Below, in pieces: positions 1-9,907 of a DNA stretch of 64,000 bases. The stretch comes from Combretum micranthum (Eukaryota; Streptophyta; Magnoliopsida; Myrtales; Combretaceae): positions 1-64,000 of the forward strand of contig JAMXBD010001048.1 in NCBI GenBank assembly GCA_024138025.1, in the 5' to 3' direction. Numbering within the stretch: position 1 is the first letter of the stretch; the number at the start of each line of letters is the position of its first letter. The position numbers were made by a program, and so were the translations under genes. The notes beneath the pieces are model-generated. The model saw nothing but the letters and a program-made list of their open reading frames with translations, was not told the origin of the DNA and did no database searches.

Positions 1-1569
1 GAAAAACACAAAGTAGGATAAATGATTTAAAAAGCTTTTCATATCAGGAGTAGTTTCTAAAATTGTAGTGGGTTCTTTTAGTAACTGGAAAGGAATGACT
101 TTATTTTTTGTTAAACCATGGATTTTATATTTCATATAAACTTATTCTTAAGTGATAAAACCTTTTTTTATCAATTATTTTTAGAACTTGAAAAAATTTG
201 GACACAGTCTTAATGAACATGATTTATGAGAATTAAGAGCAAGCAATAACATAAATAATAAATAAAGTCAAGTATTGGGAGTCTTAGGTTCTTCAAGGCT
301 CCCGGGACTAAGAAATAGACTAGTCCCAAAAGAAAAATAAAATGAAAGAAAGAAAAATTTGTTTTGACTTGATGAGGACAATCTAGTCTTAAAATAGCAA
401 GAAATAAATAAATCGCAATGGAATAATAAATAAATTGCATTGCATGAAAATAAATAAATTGCAAGTGAGCTTATATGCTCTTAAAGAATATGTGTGTGTA
501 TATATATAGATAATGATACTTAAATATAATAACAATAGTAAGAACAAAATAAAACAATATAAACATAAATGGAGTTTCATGAACAAGAACAATACATGAA
601 CATTGTAGCTTCCATAACACTTACTCTTTAGAAACTCACACTATGGTCATGTAAAGTTTACATGACATGAGAAGGAGAAAATAATAGGAAAAGTTTACCT
701 AAAGAAGGCTTTGGTAATGTTATGTGGTTATGGGTTTTGTTATAGGTAGAAAGTGGTTTTGTGATTATTTTGAGAGAGTTTTAGGAGGATATTTGGAGAG
801 AGTTTTTGTAGAGAATTTGTAAGTAGTAAATATGTGAAAGAAGTGAAGAGGAGGAGGGTATTTATAAGAAAATGTGGAGTGATTTTTGAGTGATTTAAAT
901 AAGATAAATAAAACAATTGAGAGGTGCATGAGGGGGGGGGGCGCCGGCCATAGAGAGTAGAGGAGGAAGAGAGAGAGTTTATTTTGTATTTTGTGGATTA
1001 AATGAATAAGTAAGGTAGATGTAAAATAAAGTTATGGGAAAGGTAAAAAAGTAAAGGTTATAGGTTATGGTGTTTGTAAGAGTAGGTGTAAGAAAAAGTA
1101 GAGATAAAAAAATAGTGTAGAATAGTAATGAATAGTATAATGTAAAGCAGATATGACTAATAAAGTACCGATAGTAAGAAAATATGCGTATAATTACGAT
1201 ATCTGTTATTTTTACTTACCGAAAAATTATAAAACTGATATTCTTGAAATCTTTATATTTTTACGAGTCTAAATGTATATTCAGAATGTTTTTACTATTC
1301 CGAGCCCCGAGATATGTTTTTCAAGAACTGTGTCCGTTAGAGTTCAAGACGATTTGCGGTTTTACTAATATGATCTTTTTAAGCTTCTTGAGGTAATTAC
1401 ACACTATTTTATATTCTAAACTCTTACTTACTTTCTCCGAGTTGCTTATACGGGAATGCCGGACTCAAGCTATTACGCTTAACTAGGGTTTTGTTGACTT
1501 TTAGAGTTTCGATTGACTTCCAGATTAGGGTTTTAGATTAAACCAATTCCAAAAATTTGGGGGTTTACA
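1..1569 (-). repeat. Minus-strand gypsy LTR, cut by the window start
   Basis: Read on the minus strand this segment starts at 1569 with TGTAAACCCC, the usual start of the gypsy LTRs in this window, and runs off the left edge. It matches the plus-strand LTR at 60603-63107 in inverted orientation: the shared stretch around 590-690 (gtcatgtaaagtttacatga) corresponds to about 61495-61520. A TATA box (TATAAATA on the minus strand, 859-866) sits where the promoter lies in related LTRs. A run of about 11 G lies near 930. No PPT-like purine tract is seen next to 1569, so it may be a solo LTR or a 5' LTR whose element is lost. Confidence 0.75.
859..866 (-). promoter_or_regulatory. LTR TATA box
   Basis: TATAAATA on the minus strand, inside the U3 end of the LTR at 1-1569. 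The same motif lies at the matching place in the LTRs at 57881-57888 and 61309-61317. Confidence 0.5.
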
Positions 1570-1594
1570 AAAGCAACTAAAAGATCCTGTTATT

Positions 1595-2077
1595 TTGGAA
1601 AATATGTTACTCTCCGAAGATAATCTAGTGATAGTATTCAGGTATGACTTATCTACTTCTACTAGGGTACTCTTGGGGTGTAACATGGGTCAAGTTGGCA
1701 AAAGAGTAATTAGTCTAGACTGTGATAGATTACTTAAAGTGGTACCCTCAAATGTTATGTATGAAGGAGGCTTAAGAGAATATTTGTCTATTAATGTAAG
1801 TGACATAACTTATACTTATCCGATGAAGACATTTAGAAAAAAGATTAGGCATCAAGACATTACCAAGATAAGATTTACAAGACCTAAATGCACCCTAGCA
1901 AATGGGTTATAGATTATGGTCTGGTAAAGTTGTTGTCATGCTTGTTATTAAGTGATAGTATAATAGAGATGTACGTTAAACATGGGGTGGGTGTAGATAG
2001 TGAGTATCATGACCATTTTAATGATAGTAATCAAGATATGATGAAACATGTCATGAAAATAAAGATGATGGTGGTAG
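1595..2077 (+). pseudogene. Short ORF relic, possibly N-terminal region of a Mutator-like transposase
   Basis: Two overlapping plus-strand frames (1595-1912, then 1888 onward) appear to be one broken protein. The first reads as about 105 residues with KRVISLDCDRLLKVVPSN and EYLSINVSDITYTYPMK. The second continues with a segment ending SDSIIEMYVKH. Plant MULE transposases often begin with a PB1-like domain that has strand and helix patterns of this kind and ends in a similar IIEMYV-like strand, which is the basis of the tentative call. No transposase catalytic domain, zinc finger or terminal inverted repeat is visible. The piece ends where a gypsy LTR begins at 2078. It may equally be an unrelated hypothetical ORF. 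Confidence 0.3.
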
Positions 2078-2126
2078 TGTCACACCCTAAAAACAGGCCT
2101 AGAAGGATAACTTGAAGGTATCATAT
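2078..2126 (-). repeat. First 49 bp of a minus-strand gypsy LTR, host site of Element 1
   Basis: It starts TGTCACACCC, the plus-strand view of a gypsy LTR 3' end, and is interrupted at 2127 by Element 1. The same LTR resumes at 18238 after the duplicated CATAT. Confidence 0.7.
2122..2126. repeat. Target site duplication of Element 1, left copy
   Basis: CATAT directly before the LTR, matched by CATAT at 18238-18242. Confidence 0.9.
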
Positions 2127-3434
2127 TGTCGAGCCTGGATTTTGAAAATCATCCGGTTCATTTCTCCTAACCCGATTCATATTAAACCCTAACCCATTTA
2201 ACATGAATCCTCGACTAGGGGTTAAAAGAAATTTTAATTTTGAAAACTTTTTAGAGTCGCCACCCGATATAAATCGGGAAAAAATGAAAGCCAGGATTAA
2301 TGGGTCGGTTAATCCTAACTTAGCCACTAGTCTGCGAAAAGTTTGATTTAAAAATCAAATTTTTAAAAAATACCAGATATCTGAGTTCGGGGGCTAACCT
2401 ATTAAAACCTAAGCGGTTACCACTTTAAATTTAAAATTTAGAATTTATCCTTTTCTATACTAAAAAATTCAAACAAAACATTTAAAACAAATATCTACAA
2501 GTTTAATCATGCATTTTTATTTTTATGTATTTTTCTTAGGATTTAAATATCAACAAACATTTTATATTCTTCCTTTTAAAAAAAAAATTATAATATGTAC
2601 AAAATGATTATTTCAAACTATCAAAACAAAATATATTTTTTCTAATTTTATTGTCGCCCCGTAGGTGCCTACGTACTCGCTAATCGAGATCAGACAAAAC
2701 GTAGTTCTTTTATAAAGAACTTAGTTTGTTGATCAATTTTATATTTTAAAATATTCTCACTTTAAGTTATTAAATTTTGAATTTTTATGAAAACATTTTT
2801 GATGATCCTATGATCTAATCAATTGAATTTTATTTCATAAAAAATATATTTTTCTAAGTCCAAAAATCATTTTTTTAAAAAAAAACCAATTTATGATAAT
2901 TCATGGCTAATTTAATGCTACATGAAAATCAATTTTGAAAACTTTGAGTATTATCTTTATAGCAAATTTATAAAGATAATTTTGATAAAAACTTAATTAA
3001 TATCATGATTTAAAAAAAAACAATTTTTATCTTTATTATTCAACAACAATTTTGGTTTAAAAAATCTATTAACAATTTATTATTTTTCAAAATTCAATAA
3101 TCATCACATATGTTCAGAACATATTCAAAATATATCATAACAAAATTAAAATACAAAAACAAAACATCTCATGCATCAAATATATTTAAAGATCAATCTA
3201 TATGCAAATACATATTCAAAAATATCCAAAAATATCAAAAATTGCTAAAACATGTAAATTTATATTAAAAATAATTATTCTAATTTTTCTGGATTTTTCT
3301 GAATTTTTCTGGATTTTTTACGAATTTTTATTAATTTTTTCCTATTTTTCCGAAATTAAATATATAATAAATAACTAATAAAATATTGCGGACTAACCTG
3401 GACCGTTGGATTTTCTCGGATCAGATCTGGAGCG

Positions 3435-3660
3435 TCTGATCGTGGACAAATCTGACCGTCTGATCTGTTGACTCGCGATCTGGACGTGGATCTACTGATC
3501 AAATCTGGAGCGTAGGATCTGATCAAATCTGGACCGTAGGATCCTCTGATCAAATCTGGACCACAGGATCTTCTGATCAAATCTGGACCACAGGATCTGC
3601 TGACTTTTGACCGACGACCGTTGACCGACGACCGACCACCGTTGACCGACGACCGACCGG
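3435..3660 (-). repeat. Minisatellite inside Element 1 3' LTR
   Basis: Repeats of about 27-29 bp built on GATCAAATCTGGACC...AGGATCT run from about 3480 to 3600. They are followed by short GACCGACGACC-type repeats to 3660. The matching block in the other LTR is at about 16680-16925 and differs in unit count and spacing. Confidence 0.7.
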
Positions 3661-4110
3661 GTTGGATTCGGATTTCGGGTCGGATCTCGGAGCTCCGTCG
3701 GGTGAAGAAGACGATCACGTACTTTCGAGCGTTCCTCGGCCGCTCCTGGTGGTTTTCGAAGGCTGCAACCTTGTCGGCCCGACGTGGATTGGTGCTGCGT
3801 CCGTTGGTGGTGGTGGTTCACTCCCAGAACCACCAGAAGTGGCGGTTCGTGTGGTGGCCCAACGGCGGCAAGGATAAAAAATTTCGAAAAATTTGCAGAA
3901 CTTCCAAATGCAAATTCGAGCAATTCTAAACACTATAATCAATCAAAACACTTCCTAGATGATCCTAACACTCTTTAATTGGATCGAAATCCTCCCGATC
4001 ACTTCGAATTTGCAAATTTTGCAATTCGAACACTTTCTACTCTATTTTCAGATCTCGATCGTGTAGTGTGTTTTTGAAATTGAATTGTGCTTTCTGCTTG
4101 TGGGGTGATC

Positions 4111-4120
4111 CTATTTATAG
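4111..4120 (-). promoter_or_regulatory. TATA box in Element 1 3' LTR
   Basis: CTATAAATAG on the minus strand, about 820 bp inside the LTR. The same ten bases occur at 17394-17403 in the other LTR. Confidence 0.55.
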
Positions 4121-4560
4121 ATTTCGAAACAATTTGTCATTTCGAAGCTTCGTACTTGTTCAATTTTTGAATCACGAATCGTTATACTTTTTCAAATAAG
4201 AACGATTCAAAATTGGGACTCGATTCGTGATTGTTGGTTCAAATTGATCACGAATCTTATGTTTATACATCATAACTCTTCGATTAAGTGTGTTTAATTT
4301 GATCAAAGAACACAATTCGGCCAATTTTAAAATTTGAAAAATCATGTCCATTCGAATTTTTCCCAATTTTCATGCTCAATTAATGTGCCTTTTGGATGAA
4401 ATAATGCACGAATTGTGTATAGATGTGATGTATCCCATGCCTAGTTCGTGTCTGTACAATTAATTTCGAAAAAACACAAAGATTCGTTGCTCAAATGAGG
4501 TCTCAAAGTGGATGAACCGATGTCTTTTGGGAAAAAAAATGAACAAAAAGAGGCAAAATC

Positions 4561-4655
4561 TGCCTTGGGCTAGGATCGAACTGGGTCCCTTTGCTCTGTG
4601 TCCATGGTCTGAACCGTTAGGCCGTTGGCCTGTGCCTTGGTCATATAGCTAACCC
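4561..4655 (-). other. tRNA-like segment in Element 1 LTR
   Basis: The minus strand carries a B-box-like GTTCGATCCTAG (about 4570-4582). An A-box-like GGCCTAACGG lies upstream on the same strand at roughly the spacing found in tRNA genes. The same segment is in the other LTR at about 17850-17945. I could not draw a convincing acceptor stem or assign an anticodon, so it is a tRNA-like relic or a chance match, not a tRNA gene. Confidence 0.3.
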
Positions 4656-4943
4656 ACTAATACTTAAGACTAATAAAATATATATTATATTAAGCTCAAA
4701 TAATTATTTATTTTAATTTTTCTTACATATATTTTATTTACATTACTATTATTCATTTAATTATTTTATTATACATATTTTATTCCTCTATATTTTTATT
4801 TTTTCTATTTTCTCTTTTCTCTTTTTTATTATACTATTGTTTATTATATTATTTTATTATATATTTTTAATGAACTCAACATGACATTAATTTATTCTAA
4901 ACTTAAGCCTAATTTTTAATTGGGAAAAAATTGGGTGTCTACA

Positions 4944-4956
4944 GCTGCCCCTCTTT
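4944..4956 (-). other. Element 1 polypurine tract
   Basis: AAAGAGGGGCAGC on the minus strand directly abuts the 3' LTR start TGTAGACACC. It would prime plus-strand DNA synthesis. Confidence 0.85.
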
Positions 4957-5066
4957 GTGGTAAAGTTTGAACAAAACTTTTGCCACAAAGACAAAAGGAT
5001 AGCCAATTTTTGCTTAATTTCTCCCAAATTTTGTTTCTTAACAAAGAGATTTTTATCTGTGCTAAA

Positions 5067-5459
5067 CTATCTGTCGAGTTTAGACATTAAGATTTGCTAG
5101 GTCAACTGTCGGGCCTAGGCTCTGGAAAAATGATACCATCTGTCGGGCCTAGATTTAGAAAATGATAGGCCATCTGTCGGGCCTAGATTTAGAAAATGAT
5201 AGGCCATCTGTCGGGCTAGATTTAGAAAAATGATAGGCCATCTGTCGGCCTAGATTTAGAAAATGATAGGCCATCTGTCGGGCCTAGATTTAGAAAATGA
5301 TAGGCCATCTGTCGGGCCTAGATTTAGAAAATGATAGGCCATCTGTCGGGCCTAGATTTAGAAAATGATAGGCCATCTGTCGGGCCTAGACTAAAAAACT
5401 GATAGACCGTCTGTCGGGTCTAGATTATAGAAACTGCTAGGTCATCTGTCGGACCTATG
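5067..5459. repeat. Tandem repeat A, about 34-bp unit
   Basis: About ten copies of a unit that includes CCATCTGTCGGGCCTAG followed by ATTTAGAAAATGATAGG. The middle copies are nearly identical and the outer copies are diverged, as expected for arrays that expand from the centre. Confidence 0.9.
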
Positions 5460-5585
5460 GGCTTTAGTTTGGTCATTTGACCTAGGCTTTGGTTTGGTAT
5501 TTGCCGGACCTATGGGCTTTGGTTTGGTCATTTGCCGGACCTATGGGCTTTGGTTTGGTCATTTGCCGGACCTATGGGCTTTGGT
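5451..5585. repeat. Tandem repeat B, about 31-bp unit
   Basis: Four to five copies of a unit with GACCTATGGGCTTTGG followed by TTTGGTCATTTGCCG. It shares the TGCCGGACCTA-type word with block A, so one block may derive from the other. Confidence 0.85.
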
Positions 5586-5624
5586 TTACTGGGGATTTTT
5601 GAAACTCTAAAGATTTGGTTTCTT

Positions 5625-6110
5625 GATCCATTTGGGAATTCTTGATCTTCCGGGAAACTTGATCTTCTAGGAACTTGATCTTCTGATCCACTTGGGGATT
5701 TTTATTTTCTTGGAAACTTGACTTGTTGATTCATTTGGGAAAACTTGATCTTTTTTATTCACTTAAGGAAACTTGATCTTCTTGATCCACTTTAGGAAAA
5801 TTGATCTATCTTGATCCACTTGAGGAAACTTGATCTATCTTGATTCATTTGAGGAAATTGATCTATCTTGATTCATTTGAGGGAATCTTGATTTTCTTGG
5901 AAACTTAACTTGCTGATCCATTTGAGGAAACTTGATCTATCTTGATCCATTTGAGGAAATTGATCTATCTTGATCCATTTGAGGAAATTGATCTATCTTG
6001 ATTTTCTCAAACTTGAATTATTGATTCATTTGGGAAAACTTAATCTTTCTTGATCCACTTGGGGACTTTAAACTTCTTGATCATTTGAAGAATCTTGATC
6101 TTACGTCGGT
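5625..6110. repeat. Tandem repeat C, degenerate about 28-bp unit
   Basis: More than a dozen loose copies of TTGATCTATCTTGATCCA plus TTTGAGGAAA, with variable length. It is the most diverged of the three blocks. Confidence 0.8.
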
Positions 6111-6529
6111 TAATGTGTTTAGGGCTTTTCCGTTGTCCACATAACCGTGTTCAAAAACTAGTTACCTTGTGCAATATAATTACCAGATAAAATTGCATAT
6201 ATGCATTTTAAGGCCATATGAGATGCTCAAATTACTTTCTAACAGTTTTAGTTTGGGTTTGTTTAAGTGATAGGTTGAGATTTGATCTGGTTTGAGAATT
6301 TATGGTTATTTGGTGATGAATGGGATGAGATTTGGTCTGATTTGAGAATTTTTGGAAATTTGTTTGAATGATTTAATTAACGGGTTGAGATTTGACTTCA
6401 GTTCAAAGTTTTTGGAATATCAACTTTGCTTGTAAAAACTAAAAATGAAATCAATCTGAACACAGAAAATGACAAATTTTATTGATCATTCATAATACAT
6501 CTTTACAGCATCTGAGTTTACAGGATCCT

Positions 6530-7525
6530 TTAAATCAGGTCCATCCATTTGGGAAAGAATAATGCTCCTCCCGACAATACTTTTCTAACTACATACGGTC
6601 CTTCATAGTTTGGTGTGAACTTTCCTCTGGAGTCTTGTACATTTGGCAGCATCTTTCTCAAAACCAAATCACCTTCTTGGAAGCTTCTTGGCTTGACCTT
6701 CTTGTTGAATGCTTTAGCCATTCTTTGCTGATATAACTGGCCGTGACACATTGCAGTCAGCCTCTTTTCATCTAACAGATTCAACTGTTCAAATCTTTGT
6801 TTTATCCACTCAGCTTCATCGAGTTTGGTTTCTACTAATATACGAAGTGATGGAATTTCAACTTCTACAGGTAAAACAGCTTCAGTTCCGTATACCAAGG
6901 AATATGGTGTTGCCCCGGTTGATGTTCTTACAGATGTTCGATACGCCATTAATGCGAGCGGTAACATTTCATGCCAATCTTTATAGACAATGGTCATCTT
7001 CTCAATAATTCTCTTGATGTTCTTATTGGCGGCTTCAACTGCCCCATTCATCTGTGGCCGATACGGAGTAGAATTCCGATGCTTGATCTTGAATTGCTGA
7101 CACAAATTTGTTACTTCTTTGTTGTTCAAATTCGTACCATTATCAGTGATGATACTTTCCGGAGTTCCATATCTAGTGATGATGTCTCTTTTGATAAACC
7201 GCACAACCACGGACTTCGTTACACTTGCATAGGAAGCGGCTTCTACCCATTTAGTGAAGTAATCGATTGCAACCAATATGAACCGATGACCGTTTGAAGC
7301 TTTAGGTGAAATTGGCCCAATAACATCTATCCCCCATGTTGAGAAAGGCCATGGGGTTGACATTAACTGTAATTCTTTTGGAGGGGCACTTATCTTGTTT
7401 GCATAGATCTGGCATAAATGACAAGATCTCACATGTTTGATACAGTCTGATTCCATAGTTAACCAAAAGTATCCTAATCTCATAATCTTTTTGGCTAACA
7501 TGTACCACTCATATGAGGACCACAA
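6530..7525 (-). CDS. Element 1 integrase
   Basis: A 331-residue open frame covers most of integrase, the enzyme that joins retrotransposon DNA to the chromosome. CHLCQ at residues 35-39 is the CC half of the HHCC zinc-binding domain. The HH half lies upstream in another frame (HEGICG-type sequence near 7530), so the true N-terminus is cut by a frameshift near 7520. Catalytic residues are D67 (WGIDVIGP), D128 (ITDNGT) and E164 (GAVEAANK), giving the D,35,E spacing of integrases. The C-terminal part (FQEGDLVLRK, NYEGPYVV) is the GPY-type domain. No chromodomain follows. The frame ends about 1.57 kb before the polypurine tract. Confidence 0.93.
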   Translation of the reverse strand: MWSSYEWYMLAKKIMRLGYFWLTMESDCIKHVRSCHLCQIYANKISAPPKELQLMSTPWPFSTWGIDVIGPISPKASNGHRFILVAIDYFTKWVEAASYASVTKSVVVRFIKRDIITRYGTPESIITDNGTNLNNKEVTNLCQQFKIKHRNSTPYRPQMNGAVEAANKNIKRIIEKMTIVYKDWHEMLPLALMAYRTSVRTSTGATPYSLVYGTEAVLPVEVEIPSLRILVETKLDEAEWIKQRFEQLNLLDEKRLTAMCHGQLYQQRMAKAFNKKVKPRSFQEGDLVLRKMLPNVQDSRGKFTPNYEGPYVVRKVLSGGALFFPKWMDLI

Positions 7526-7567
7526 ATTCCTTCGTGAACTTCTTCCATGAGCTTCTGGGCCTCTTTT

Positions 7568-7876
7568 TCATCTACACATTAACAAAGTCGTGTCGAATGA
7601 TCTTCTGTATAACGTATTTCCACTTAGCAAAAAATGACTGGCCAAACGCCTCAGTGACTTCTGATCTTTCTTGGTAGCACCTTCAGGATAATTACCCGTT
7701 TGCAAAAGAACTTTAATATCTTGGAACCAGGGTTCATCTGATTCAATCATGGTGCAGAATGCGGGTTCACTTCTCACCCGGACTTGCAAAGGTTGGATTC
7801 TTGCTCCTTCAGTAAACTGAATTAATGAGGCCAAAGTAGCCAGAGCATCAGCAAACTGATTTTGAGTTCTTGGCAC
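7568..7876 (-). pseudogene. Element 1 pol linker: end of second RNase H to integrase N-terminus
   Basis: This 102-residue frame starts MPRTQNQFADALATLAS. The Asp of FADALA is the last catalytic acid expected for the archaeal-type RNase H whose first three acids are in the ORF at 7822-8619. The rest (EPAFCTMIESDEPWFQD, LLSGNTLYRR) matches the usual linker before integrase. It overlaps the preceding ORF in another frame by 55 bp, so a frameshift lies between about 7822 and 7876. A second frame break lies at about 7520-7570. Confidence 0.8.
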
Positions 7877-8619
7877 ATATACAAAGGAGATTTCCTGAAT
7901 CTTTCTATCAATTCTGCCAAGTGATTATGATAAGGAATCAACTTGGGATCCTTTGTTTTAAAATCTCCTCGAGTTTGAAAAATAATAAGTGATGAATCTC
8001 CAAAAACTTCGAGCTCTTGAATTTCCATTTGGATTGCCATCTCTAAACCCAAAATGCATGCTTCATATTCTGCTATATTATTTGTATAAGGGAACATTAA
8101 TCTGGCCGCTGTTGGGTATTGATTTCCTTCAGGTGAAATTAGGACTGCCCCTATTCCACTTCCATACACATTAGCTGCTCCGTCAAAATACAATTTCCAA
8201 TTCGGCATTCTTTCATCTTCCGTTTGTGTTACCCGAATCCCTTCATCGGGGAATTGATCTTGTTCCTTTAGTTCCTCATCAACCGGGCTTTCAGCGAGTT
8301 GATCAGCCAAGGCTTGTCCTTTAATTGAATTTTGTCTAACATAGGTAATATCAAACTCAGACAGCAACATTTGCCATTTTGAAATTCGACCGACCAAGGC
8401 GGGCTTATTTGCCAGATACCTCAAAGGATCATGCTTTGTAATTAACTCGATTGAGTAGAAGAGCGTGTATTGCCTGAGTCTATGCATAGTCCATACTAAT
8501 GCACAGCAAGTTCTTTCTATCTCTGAGTACTTTTGCTCTCCATTTGAGAATTTTTTGCTCAAGTAATAAATAGCTCTTTCTTTTCCATTTTCATCTTTTT
8601 GCCCGAGTACACAACCCAT
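7822..8619 (-). CDS. Element 1 RNase H plus second, archaeal-type RNase H
   Basis: 265 residues. Residues 1-110 are the standard Ty3/gypsy RNase H: GCVLGQ, the YSEIERTC helix with catalytic Glu, KHDPLRYL with Asp, and ALADQLAE with the last Asp. A variable linker follows. Residues 141-265 form a second RNase H: YFDGAANVYGSGIGAVL (D146), NNIAEYEACILGLE (E186) and EVFGDSSLI (D208). The fourth acid lies in the next frame (7568-7876). This duplicate is a hallmark of the Tat/Ogre lineage. The first RNase H begins upstream in another frame (8559-8765), where the frame breaks just before GCVLGQ. Confidence 0.92.
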   Translation of the reverse strand: MGCVLGQKDENGKERAIYYLSKKFSNGEQKYSEIERTCCALVWTMHRLRQYTLFYSIELITKHDPLRYLANKPALVGRISKWQMLLSEFDITYVRQNSIKGQALADQLAESPVDEELKEQDQFPDEGIRVTQTEDERMPNWKLYFDGAANVYGSGIGAVLISPEGNQYPTAARLMFPYTNNIAEYEACILGLEMAIQMEIQELEVFGDSSLIIFQTRGDFKTKDPKLIPYHNHLAELIERFRKSPLYMCQELKISLLMLWLLWPH

Positions 8620-9022
8620 GGATTCCGAAAAATTGTCAAGTATAAGAACAAAGGCTTTTCGGGTACTGGAGTGATCAAAACTGGGGGATTTGTCAGATAC
8701 TGTTTAATTCGGTTAAAGGCTTCTTCACATTCTTCATTCCATTCAATTTGGGCATTTTTTCTCAATAATTTAAAGTGGTTGACATTTATCCGTCAACTGG
8801 GAAATGAATCGAGCAATGTAATTTAGTCTCCCCAAAAGACCTCTAATTTCTTTCAAAGTTGTTGGGGGAGGTAATTCTGAATTGCTTTGACCTTATCAGG
8901 ATCAATTTCTATTCCTCTTTGACTGATCACAAATCCCAATAGTTTCCCAGAAGTTACTCCAAAAATGCATTTTTCTGGGTTTAATTTTAATTGAAACTTT
9001 CTCAATCTTTCAAAAAGTTTCC
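8559..9022 (-). pseudogene. Element 1 pol: RT thumb/connection to start of RNase H
   Basis: This links the RT frame (ends 9023) to the RNase H frame. Translated in pieces it gives the segment after the RT catalytic core and then, at 8559-8765, IEWNEECEEAFNRIKQYL and NPPVLITPVP, the conserved tether just before RNase H. At least two frame changes are needed between 9023 and 8619. The first RNase H Asp region lies at the second break. Confidence 0.75.
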
Positions 9023-9796
9023 TTAATACTTCACATGATCTTCTCCTTCTTTTGATTTGGCAATCATGTCATCAACATATACTTCCACCTCTCTATGCAT
9101 CATGTCATGCAATATGGTCTGCATTGCTCGCTGATAAGTTGCTCCGGCATTCTTGAGACCAAATGGCATGACCTTATAGCAAAAAGTTCCCCAGGCTGTG
9201 ACAAATGTGGTTTTGACTTTGTCCTCTTCGGCCATCAATATTTGATTGTATCCCGAAAATCCATCCATAAATGAGAATAGATGGTTTCCAGCTGTATTGT
9301 CTACCAAGACATCAATATGTGGCAACGGGAAATTATCTTTTGGGGTCGCTTGATTCAAGTCTCTAAAGTCCACACAGATTCTAAGTTTCCCATTTTTCTT
9401 AAGTACTGGTACTATGTTTGATACCCAATCTGAGTAATCCGAAACTTCAATGAATCCAACTTCGAGTAACTTCTTGACCTCATCTTTAATTTTAAGTAGC
9501 AAATCGGGTCTAAATCGCCTTAGTTTTTGCTTCTTAGGCTTAATGCCTTCTTTGGTTGGCAATTTATGGACCACAATTGACGGATCTAAACCGGGCATAT
9601 CACTATATGACCATGCAAAAACATCCAAATACTCTGCTAGTAACTTAATCAAACCCTGTGTTGTGTCTTCTGGCAATTTACCCCCAATTCTCAAATTCCT
9701 AGGATCTTCACTTGTTCCCAAATTAACCAATTTAGTGGGTTCAGGGGTTTCAATCCTTTCATGATCAAAGTTTTGCCAATTTTCTTGTGTTTTCAA
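9023..9796 (-). CDS. Element 1 reverse transcriptase
   Basis: 257 residues of the RT core, which copies the element RNA into DNA. Seen in order: PKKQKLRRFRPD (finger entry), VPVLKKNGKLRICVDFRDLN, FSFMDGFSGYNQI with catalytic D178, VMPFGLKNAGATYQRAM, and VEVYVDDMIAKS with D242 and D243. The true coding start is upstream: the open reading continues past the first Met toward the candidate splice acceptor at 9908, with one small frame change. A spliced gag-pro-pol protein, rather than a separate start here, is the likely way it is made. The frame breaks at 9023. Confidence 0.94.
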   Translation of the reverse strand: MKTQENWQNFDHERIETPEPTKLVNLGTSEDPRNLRIGGKLPEDTTQGLIKLLAEYLDVFAWSYSDMPGLDPSIVVHKLPTKEGIKPKKQKLRRFRPDLLLKIKDEVKKLLEVGFIEVSDYSDWVSNIVPVLKKNGKLRICVDFRDLNQATPKDNFPLPHIDVLVDNTAGNHLFSFMDGFSGYNQILMAEEDKVKTTFVTAWGTFCYKVMPFGLKNAGATYQRAMQTILHDMMHREVEVYVDDMIAKSKEGEDHVKY

Positions 9797-9907
9797 TTGA
9801 TAATCGATATCATCTTCAACGACTAACCCAGTAGGGTTGGAGGTGATATCGATATTTTCAGTATTTACAGACGCGAGATATCCCGGAACTCATTACAAAA
9901 GTCGGAT

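Larger units (their letters stand above)
2127..4943 (-). repeat. Element 1 3' LTR
   Basis: This 2817-bp LTR is nearly identical to 15386-18237, with scattered substitutions and many one- or two-base indels. It holds a GC-rich minisatellite block (3435-3660), a TATA box (4111-4120) and a tRNA-like segment (4561-4655), all present in the partner copy. Confidence 0.95.
4957..6529 (-). other. Element 1 3' untranslated region
   Basis: About 1.57 kb lies between the integrase stop and the polypurine tract, with no ORF of note. It holds three consecutive tandem-repeat blocks (5067-5459, 5451-5585, about 5625-6110) and then a stretch with loose repeats of gagatttgatctg (about 6240-6420). Repeat arrays in this position are known from Tat/Ogre elements. 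Confidence 0.8.

Noticed and set aside
3492..3942. Several overlapping ORFs in GC-rich sequence on both strands
   Set aside because: They come from the minisatellite and GC-rich block in the Element 1 LTR and recur broken in the other LTR. Low-complexity translation, no family match.
5067..6110. CRISPR-like array
   Set aside because: The units are contiguous tandem repeats without spacers, in the 3' UTR of a plant retrotransposon.
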